From Planctomycetota bacterium (GTDB lineage: Bacteria; Planctomycetota; PUPC01; JACPCR01), in NCBI GenBank assembly GCA_030740295.1, contig JASLXP010000747.1:1-21539 (forward strand): 21,539 nt of DNA, in the 5' to 3' direction. Made by a program: the position numbers and the translations under genes. Each line of letters opens with the position of its first letter. The stretch's first letter is position 1. Under the pieces are notes generated by a model, which saw nothing but the letters and a program-made list of their open reading frames with translations, made no database searches and had not been told where the DNA came from. Shown here in pieces: positions 7,819 to 15,859 of the stretch.

Positions 7819-8533
7819 GCAAGAGGCGGGGCCGGTCATGGAGATCGCGTGCCGGCCCCCCTGGCTGATCGTGCATTTTCAGCAGCCGCAGGACATGGTC
7901 AGTTGGGCCGTAGCGGGCGGTGGACGCAGACGCAGTCAGTCTGTCGCCTGGTACCAGGTAAGGGACCATGAACTCCCCCCCGAGGTCGTGCCACTGGAAT
8001 ATCTGCGAGTGCGCCTGAATGCCGAAGGACTGCAGGATGCAGTGGGGTTGCTTACCTCCCACACCGTGGATCAGTTTTCGGATGTCGAGAAGTCGCGGGA
8101 AGAGACGATGGCCCGTTGCATTGCAACCGTCGGGCTGACGAATGCCTTGCGTGCCGGTGATCCCGACCATGAAGCAGAACCCGCCGGCACTATCAACCTC
8201 CTCTGTTGGCTCTCAGTTCCCCTGACGGAGCGTGCGATGCTGGAAGCCCTGTCTCTGGCCGCGGAAGCGCGTACGGCCGCTATGCTTGATGGCGGTATTC
8301 CCAGCTTCCTGTCAGGGCATCCGGCAACCGGCACCGGCACTGACTGCATCGTAATCGCTGCGCCATCATCTGATGCAGCCCGCACCGCAACACGACAACA
8401 ACCCCTCGAATACACGGGCAAACATACTCTTGCCGGGAGCCTTATTGGCGCCGTGGTATACGAGGCGATCGTGGCGGGAGTAGAATGCTGGAAACGGAAC
8501 CATGGAGAATTTGCAGCCACGAGAGAGTCTTGA
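7808..8533 (+). CDS. cbiZ: Adenosylcobinamide amidohydrolase
   Basis: Cleaves the aminopropanol arm from adenosylcobinamide, and in bacteria also attacks pseudocobalamin, giving adenosylcobyric acid that can be rebuilt with another lower base. The 241-residue protein shows the family's conserved blocks in order: ATVGLTNALRAGDP (106-119), TINLLCWLSVPL (128-139), the EALSLAAEARTAAM helix (146-159), ATGTGTDCIVIAAP (173-186) and YTGKHTLAGSLIGAVVYEAI (202-221). It overlaps bluB by 11 bases from ATG 7808; ATG 7811 is an equally possible start with GGAG (7801-7804) better placed. The overlap implies coupled translation with BluB, which makes the replacement base. Confidence 0.92.
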   Translation: MMSEQEAGPVMEIACRPPWLIVHFQQPQDMVSWAVAGGGRRRSQSVAWYQVRDHELPPEVVPLEYLRVRLNAEGLQDAVGLLTSHTVDQFSDVEKSREETMARCIATVGLTNALRAGDPDHEAEPAGTINLLCWLSVPLTERAMLEALSLAAEARTAAMLDGGIPSFLSGHPATGTGTDCIVIAAPSSDAARTATRQQPLEYTGKHTLAGSLIGAVVYEAIVAGVECWKRNHGEFAATRES

Positions 8534-8541
8534 CAGGCGGA

Positions 8542-8605
8542 GGTGTCCGCAGCGTGAACTGGCCGCGGCAATCCTTCCAAGCCTGGCGGCATAGACTCGG
8601 ACACC
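8542..8605 (+). other. Inverted repeat after the B12 operon
   Basis: GGTGTCCG at 8542-8549 is the exact inverse of CGGACACC at 8598-8605, with 48 bases between. It lies just after the cbiZ stop in the 176-base gap before the DUF2961 gene. No T-run follows. It could be a weak structured 3' end; otherwise I see nothing distinctive in this gap apart from the AAAGGAG ribosome binding site near 8697. Confidence 0.25.
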
Positions 8606-8709
8606 AAATCAGTGGTCTTACGGAATCATGAGGGCTATCGTGATCCAGCAGCCATCATGCGGATGGGTCTGTGTAATCGAAAACCAACTGACTGCAAAGG
8701 AGCTCAAAA

Positions 8710-9831
8710 ATGCTGGACAAGCTCTCTCACATCACCGACGGCAAATCAGCCCGACATTCTTCGTGGGACGTATCCGGAAGAAATGCAGATGCATGGTCGA
8801 TACCGGCCGGCGAGTCCGCGGTACTGGCGGATATCAAAGGTCCGGGGAAGATCACGCATATCTGGATGACTCAGCCGCATCATTACCGGGAGTGTCTGCT
8901 CAAGTTCACCTGGGATAACGCAAAGCAACCGAGCGTGGTCGTGCCCCTTGGCGATTTCTTTGGATTGGGTCACGGCATCGTGAATTCCTATCAGTCGATG
9001 CTCTTTACGGCATCCACCAGGAACAATAACAATCTCGGCGGGGGGTGCGCGCTGAACAGCTACGTGCCCATGCATTTTCGCGAACGTGCCGTGGTCGAGC
9101 TCCTCAACGAGAGCAGCGAATCGCACCGCCAGTATTTCTATGTGGACTACGAAACTGAAGACGTTGCCGACGAGTGCGGCTACTTCCACGCGGAGTTCCG
9201 GCGAACAAATCCGTTCGGTGGGTGGGGCCACGAGGTGACTGTCAACCATGCCGAGGCCAACATCGTCAACAAAGAGAGAGAGGCGTGGACCAACAATTAT
9301 CTGATCCTTGAAACTAAAGGCCGCGGGCACTACATCGGCTGCAATCTTTCCGTCACCAATTTCCAGGGTACATGGTGGGGTGAAGGCGACGACATGATCT
9401 GGATAGACGGATACAAGTGGCCCCCCGAGCTCCACGGCACAGGCAGCGAGGACTACTTGAACCAGGCGTGGGGCATGCAGGATAACGCATTTCTTCGCAA
9501 CGGATCATCCATCCACGAAAGAAACACCGATGGATATCAGACCAGCTACGTGCACCACATCGAAAACCCCATTCGTTTTCAAAAAGAAGTGAAAGTGACC
9601 ATCGAGCACGGCCACGGAAATCATCTGGCGAATGAAATGTCGTCCGTCGCCTACTGGTATGCTGAGAAGCCGACCAGGGTTGCCAAACCACCGCCAGTGA
9701 AGAGACGTATGCCAGTGCTCCGCGACAACCAGGGAAAGTGGCTCTATTCAAAAGCGAACCAGTGCCCCGGAGCGCCTGTCAAGCAGAACGCTGAGATGAA
9801 GAAGATGAAGAAACAGTGGGCGAAGAAGTGA
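8710..9831 (+). CDS. DUF2961 / GH172-type glycoside hydrolase family protein
   Basis: DUF2961 includes the GH172 family, whose characterised members act on fructofuranose- or arabinofuranose-containing glycans. The 373-residue protein shows the family's core: GPGKITHIWMT (44-54), VPLGDFFGLG (78-87), a Pro-Met-rich SYVPMHF (117-123), YFHAEFRR (158-165), FQGTWWGEGDDMIWIDG (218-234) and LHGTGSEDYLNQAWG (241-255). The two acidic motifs, with Glu225 and Glu247, are the likely catalytic pair by their 22-residue spacing. There is no signal peptide, so it seems cytoplasmic. AAAGGAG precedes the ATG by eight bases. Its stop lies only ten bases from the stop of the convergent protease gene. The substrate cannot be told from the sequence. 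Confidence 0.85.
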   Translation: MLDKLSHITDGKSARHSSWDVSGRNADAWSIPAGESAVLADIKGPGKITHIWMTQPHHYRECLLKFTWDNAKQPSVVVPLGDFFGLGHGIVNSYQSMLFTASTRNNNNLGGGCALNSYVPMHFRERAVVELLNESSESHRQYFYVDYETEDVADECGYFHAEFRRTNPFGGWGHEVTVNHAEANIVNKEREAWTNNYLILETKGRGHYIGCNLSVTNFQGTWWGEGDDMIWIDGYKWPPELHGTGSEDYLNQAWGMQDNAFLRNGSSIHERNTDGYQTSYVHHIENPIRFQKEVKVTIEHGHGNHLANEMSSVAYWYAEKPTRVAKPPPVKRRMPVLRDNQGKWLYSKANQCPGAPVKQNAEMKKMKKQWAKK

Positions 9832-9841
9832 GCAGGACGGA

Positions 9842-10204
9842 TTACTCGATCTCCACGGTTTTGGATGAGTAATCGACTTCCAGCCTCTTTCCCTGCAAGA
9901 GGCCTACGCCAATTAGTGGGTACTGGCCGCTGTTTGCAGCAGCAACAATCTGTTTCTGTTCCCCACACCAATTAATGAAACAGATGTATAAATCCATCAG
10001 CACCGTCGAGCCATCGCCCAAAGCGGCGTTTACTGTTCCAGCTTTCTTCAAACCAAGGTCGGTTACCATGGATTCCGGCAACACGAGTTCACCAGTGAAG
10101 CCAGTATCGATCCAGCCAGTTAATCGAGTCGATCGGCCCTGTGCGGCCGCGGCCACCTCAATCTGAATGAGGGCTCGCCCTCCTTCGTCGACCGAACCAT
10201 TCAT
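9842..10204 (-). CDS. Clan AA retropepsin-like aspartic protease (AF_0612/DTGF type)
   Basis: A single-domain protease of 120 residues that would need to dimerise to form an active site. It carries WIDTGFTGELVLP with the catalytic Asp-Thr-Gly, followed by LGLKKAGTVNAALGDGSTV, then the C-terminal PLIGVGLLQGKRLEVDY that in this family packs behind the active site. The DTGF form matches the clan AA family named after AF_0612. There is no signal peptide or membrane segment. Its ATG overlaps the stop of the upstream 116-residue gene in ATGA, so the two are translationally coupled. Physiological targets of this family are not known to me; the neighbour products are natural candidates. Confidence 0.85.
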   Translation of the reverse strand: MNGSVDEGGRALIQIEVAAAAQGRSTRLTGWIDTGFTGELVLPESMVTDLGLKKAGTVNAALGDGSTVLMDLYICFINWCGEQKQIVAAANSGQYPLIGVGLLQGKRLEVDYSSKTVEIE

Positions 10205-10547
10205 TGCACGGTATGTCCGATATGCAGGGCAGCCTTATGCCCAACACGCAACACGTGTGAGAAACGATCCGGGTGTGACTGCCGCGCTGCACCCATGGCC
10301 TCACTTATTGTCGCTCCCAGGAAATGCTCGCCCGAGAGCGGCTCGATGGCAACAAACGCGTCCTGGTGTGTCTTCTCCAATCTGTCCTTCAATCTCTTCT
10401 CGTATATGTCCTCGGCCTGCTGGGCGTTTGATCCCGACTCAGTGGATTTCATGACGAAAGCTCGCGCAGGGAATTTGGATAACAGAGCATACACGGCCCC
10501 ATCCAATCCACGACTATTTTCCTGAATGAAATCTGTCTGTTTGCAGT

Positions 10548-10551
<4 letters not shown>
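10201..10551 (-). CDS. Conserved 116-residue protein of unknown function, partner of the aspartic protease
   Basis: I do not recognise a named domain. The N-terminal 60 residues are hydrophilic with a helical, charged stretch (EKRLKDRLEK at 51-60). The C-terminal half looks like a compact conserved module: DAFVAIEPLSGEHFLGATIS (64-83), then EAMGAARQSHPDR (84-96) and VLRVGHKAALHIG (100-112). From memory, similar small proteins with an AIEP-x-SG-x-x-FLG and RVGH pattern occur next to retropepsin-like genes in other bacteria. ATG 10551 is chosen because it overlaps the stop of the propeller gene in ATGA; the frame stays open further upstream but only inside that gene. Its own stop overlaps the protease start. 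Confidence 0.75.
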
Positions 10552-13000
<2,449 letters not shown>

Positions 13001-13060
13001 TCAGCGAAGTGCTCATGCATCTGGGATGAATCAACCACACGCATTTACTCAGGTCAGCTC

Positions 13061-13510
13061 TCAATCCACCTCTCTCGGTCTGGCAAACTGCACCTTGCGG
13101 TATTCCGCGAATTTGCACGCATCCAGGGTCTGCAGGATCTTTTCGAAAGGAACCTCGGGGCCCCCATCGATGATGACAGGGACGCCGGCCAGGTCTTCCT
13201 TGAGCACCAACAGCTTGCTTCGCAGATCGGCGATGTCCTTGCACCGATACTGCTCAAACATGATCCGCACATCAGACCCGTCGTTGGCAGGCGTATCAAC
13301 TCTGTCCAGGCGTATGCGGATCTCGGGAAATGGCTGCACCACATCTTCGCTCCCACCAGAGACTTGTTGCATCGTCGATTCGATCTTGTGCCGATCAGAA
13401 ATTTCAGAAACCACCATGAAGAAGATCAGCAGTTGGAAGGTGACGTCAATCATCGGCGTCAACTGCAGGCGAGTGGAACTCTCTTCGATGAACATTCGGG
13501 CTCTTGGCAT
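13061..13510 (-). CDS. exbD: ExbD/TolR family biopolymer transport protein
   Basis: Inner-membrane subunit of a proton-driven motor that energises TonB or Tol systems. The 149-residue protein has the family layout: a short cytoplasmic N-terminus, one membrane helix LTPMIDVTFQLLIFFMVV at 17-34 with the essential proton-carrying aspartate at 22, and a periplasmic domain with the late IDGGPEVPFEKILQTLDACK segment. AAAGGAG is well placed before the ATG. No ExbB/TolQ partner or TonB gene is present in the window, so the partner must be elsewhere. It lies 180 bases upstream of galT on the same strand; a shared transcript is possible but not shown. It could serve the nearby BtuB or another receptor. 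Confidence 0.9.
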   Translation of the reverse strand: MPRARMFIEESSTRLQLTPMIDVTFQLLIFFMVVSEISDRHKIESTMQQVSGGSEDVVQPFPEIRIRLDRVDTPANDGSDVRIMFEQYRCKDIADLRSKLLVLKEDLAGVPVIIDGGPEVPFEKILQTLDACKFAEYRKVQFARPREVD

Positions 13511-13661
13511 GGTCTTCTCCTTTTCCGGCGAAACGAAAATCTATGATTGGATGCTAAAGAGATGCCCCTGGCCGATCACGCAGAAAGATTTCGACGGTGA
13601 CTGCGACGAAGGCACGCCCATTCATGTAAGGTGTTCAACTCGCCTCAACCACCGGCATCCA

Positions 13662-13667
13662 TATAAT
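13662..13667 (+). promoter_or_regulatory. Possible -10 element for the AhpD-like/radical SAM pair
   Basis: A perfect TATAAT lies 33 bases before ATG 13701 in the 190-base gap between the divergent exbD and AhpD-like genes. No good -35 is found at 16-18 bases upstream, so an extended or activated promoter, or chance, is possible. Confidence 0.3.
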
Positions 13668-13700
13668 CCCAGCCACATTACATCTGAGAGGAGCAATCAA

Positions 13701-14027
13701 ATGGAGAGCTATTACGACCCCGATGATCTCGCTCGATTCGGCGAGGTCGGCGACCACAAACCGGAGCTTTATGAAGCATTCAATCGCTGGTACAGCGACA
13801 CCATGGCCGAAGGCGCGCTGCCAAAGAAGACCAAGGCTCTGATCGCGATGGCTGTAGCCCACGCAGTACAGTGTCCTTACTGCATCGATGCCTGGGCGGT
13901 GGGCGCCAGGAATGCCGGTTCTTCCATGGACGAAATTACCGAGGCGCTCCACGTGGCCTCGGCGATTCGTGGCGGAGCTACGCTCGTGCACGGTGTGCAG
14001 GCAATAAACGCTATGGAGAGAGACTGA
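13701..14027 (+). CDS. AhpD/carboxymuconolactone decarboxylase-like protein with CPYC motif
   Basis: Small all-helical protein of 108 residues in the peroxidase-like AhpD superfamily. The redox pair Cys58-Pro-Tyr-Cys61 sits in AVAHAVQCPYCIDAW, followed by EALHVASAIRGGATLVHGVQ. The canonical histidine of AhpD (four residues after the second cysteine) is Trp here, so classic alkylhydroperoxidase activity is uncertain. The sequence, from YYDPDDLARFG onward, closely resembles the family labelled arsenosugar-biosynthesis-associated peroxidase-like protein. However, its next-door radical SAM gene does not look like ArsS. GAGAGGAG at 13686-13693 sets the start. The radical SAM gene begins five bases after its stop, so the two probably work together. 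Confidence 0.88.
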   Translation: MESYYDPDDLARFGEVGDHKPELYEAFNRWYSDTMAEGALPKKTKALIAMAVAHAVQCPYCIDAWAVGARNAGSSMDEITEALHVASAIRGGATLVHGVQAINAMERD

Positions 14028-14032
14028 AACTC

Positions 14033-15646
14033 ATGGAACTCGTGCACGTATTTGTCCCGCCTGGAATGCGAACGGATGGTGGGAGCATCGAGCCGCAGCT
14101 CAACGCGCGGAAGCCGAGAGAGAAACAGGGGTTCGATCCATCTGGGCCGCTGTTCGTCCCGAACTTTCGCCATGAGAAACTGGCCGAGGGTCATCTGCTG
14201 TTGGATACCGATGAAGCAAACTGGGTATTTGTGAACGACGAAGGATTCCATGTCATGAATGCCATTCGTGGCTCACAGGGAAAGTCAGCAACCGAGCTGT
14301 TTCAAAGTGAATCACCGACAGTAGGGAAGTTCCTTGCTCAGAGCGCAAAGAGAGAGTTTCTTTCCAACGCGAGCCACGACAAGCCTGTCTACACTGGACG
14401 CCATCACCTTCTCGGATTGGAGCGGTTGCACGAGTTCTGGATCGTGCCGAACTACGATTGCAACCTGCGCTGCCGGCACTGCTACACCATCGAACAGGTA
14501 ATGCACAATCCGCATCGCCTGGAGCTCGAAACCTGCAAGGCGGTCGTGGATGAAGCCAAGGCGCTCGGCACGGAGATCTTCTATCTGACCGGTGGCGAGG
14601 TAATGCAGCACCCGCAGATCTTTGAGATGGTGGAATACATCGCGAAAGAGCGAAAGCTGATCCTGTTCACCAACGGCATGCTTATCGATCCTGACACAGC
14701 GGAGTTCCTGGCGCGATTTCGTGAACGGCTGATCGTGCAGATCAGCATCGAAGGTCACGACGAACAAAACAACGCCCTTATTCGTGGCAAGCGTGCGTTC
14801 GGCCCTGCCCTGGAAGGGCTGCGCAATCTGCTTAACGTCGGTGTTCGGGTCGGGGTGAGCTCGACACCAACCAAGGCCACCAAAGAGAGCATCCCTCAGT
14901 TGACGGAACTGTTGTGCCAGCTTGAGGTCAACGGCAATCGCACCGAATACCACCACCTGATCATGCTGCTCGACATCGGCGGCACGAAGCGGAATCCGGA
15001 GCGCACACTGCTGACACACGAAGAGTTTTCGACAGTCATGGATCGCTGCAAAGAAGAAGCAAAGCGAGGAAAAAAGGAGCGCGGCTCGCGTCTGAAGCTG
15101 GCCAACGAAAAGATCATGCACGCGTGCGCGTCGAACGGCCCGAAGAAAGATCTCTGCGGCGCAGGCTACACGATTCTTGGCATCGATCCCGAGGGTAATC
15201 TCAAGACCTGCGCGGCTACCATCAACGATACGCGTTTCGACCTCGGCAAGGTTCTGGATGAGCAGGGCAACTACGTCGAAGGCCGCATCACCGAGCTCTG
15301 GCAGAACGGCGAACGAATGAAATGGGTGCGCGCCTTCACTATCGCCAGGCAGAAAGGCGAAAGAGAAGACGACCTCCGCTTCTTCCACGGCGGCGCGTGC
15401 TGGTACAACATGCAGGATCCGGAAAAGCCGTTAAGTACCGAGCATCCCTTCTATGAGGCACTCGAAGATCAGACTCTTAAATCCATCATCGAAGAAGCGA
15501 CGAAGCGCGCACGGCATCCCCGCAAACCCGGCCCGGCCATTCTCTCCTACATGCACCGCTCACGTATCGCCTGCGCAGGCGGAAGAAAGACCGCAGACCT
15601 CAGCGAGGATGGTCTGGATACCGGTTACTGCATTTGTTTTGCGTGA
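14033..15646 (+). CDS. Radical SAM protein with PqqD-like N-terminus and SPASM-like C-terminus
   Basis: A 537-residue radical SAM enzyme of unknown product. Residues 40-110 (FVPNFRHEKLAEGHLLL and on) have the length and hydrophobic pattern of a PqqD-like peptide-binding domain. The 4Fe-4S motif is CNLRCRHC (Cys143, 147, 150), followed by the SAM-binding LTGGEV at 185-190, LFTNG at 211-215 and QISIEG at 236-241. The C-terminal part has a SPASM/twitch-like pair, Cys375-x17-Cys393 in GAGYTILGIDPEGNLKTC, with further cysteines at 365, 456, 514, 533 and 535; the protein ends in GYCICFA. Such domains usually hold one or two auxiliary clusters and modify peptides or proteins. ATG 14033 is chosen because it follows the neighbour's stop; the longer frame starts inside that gene. 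Confidence 0.85.
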   Translation: MELVHVFVPPGMRTDGGSIEPQLNARKPREKQGFDPSGPLFVPNFRHEKLAEGHLLLDTDEANWVFVNDEGFHVMNAIRGSQGKSATELFQSESPTVGKFLAQSAKREFLSNASHDKPVYTGRHHLLGLERLHEFWIVPNYDCNLRCRHCYTIEQVMHNPHRLELETCKAVVDEAKALGTEIFYLTGGEVMQHPQIFEMVEYIAKERKLILFTNGMLIDPDTAEFLARFRERLIVQISIEGHDEQNNALIRGKRAFGPALEGLRNLLNVGVRVGVSSTPTKATKESIPQLTELLCQLEVNGNRTEYHHLIMLLDIGGTKRNPERTLLTHEEFSTVMDRCKEEAKRGKKERGSRLKLANEKIMHACASNGPKKDLCGAGYTILGIDPEGNLKTCAATINDTRFDLGKVLDEQGNYVEGRITELWQNGERMKWVRAFTIARQKGEREDDLRFFHGGACWYNMQDPEKPLSTEHPFYEALEDQTLKSIIEEATKRARHPRKPGPAILSYMHRSRIACAGGRKTADLSEDGLDTGYCICFA

Positions 15647-15694
15647 GTAGCCGAATTCCTCAACCCACATTTCTCAGAAAGCCTGGCGCTCGTA

Positions 15695-15760
15695 GCCACG
15701 GGCTGCCAGCCTGTGAGCTCACATAAAATGAACTTGGCTCACAGGCTGGCAGCCTGTGGC
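15695..15760. repeat. Large nested palindrome (REP-like element)
   Basis: Bases 15695-15718 and 15737-15760 form a 24-bp stem with a single G-T mismatch around an 18-base loop; the core GGCTGCCAGCCTGTGAGC is perfect. Each arm is itself a palindrome: CACAGGCTG-G-CAGCCTGTG at 15740-15758, and CACGGGCTG-C-CAGCCTGTG at 15697-15715 with one mismatch. TGTGGCCACA at 15755-15764 is a further perfect palindrome. It lies between two convergent genes, a usual place for dispersed extragenic palindromes, and could end transcription from both sides although T-runs are lacking. The rest of the 213-base gap shows nothing else. Confidence 0.85.
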
Positions 15761-15859
15761 CACAGCCACGAGCCACATCTTCAAATGCGGCCTTTACATC
15801 AAGGCGAAATCTGCCCGCAGACGGCGTCAAACGTGTAAACCCATCGGGCATTCGAGCCA

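Noticed and set aside
8530..8558. TTGACA at 8530-8535 as a promoter for the DUF2961 gene
   Set aside because: Perfect -35 match, but no acceptable -10 at 16-18 bases downstream.
14312..15388. 358-codon minus-strand frame opposite the radical SAM gene
   Set aside because: The plus-strand frame contains all radical SAM motifs; this one is its shadow.
13701..15646. Arsenosugar biosynthesis locus
   Set aside because: The AhpD-like protein resembles the arsenosugar-associated family, but the radical SAM neighbour is not ArsS-like in size or domains and no arsM or arsR is present.
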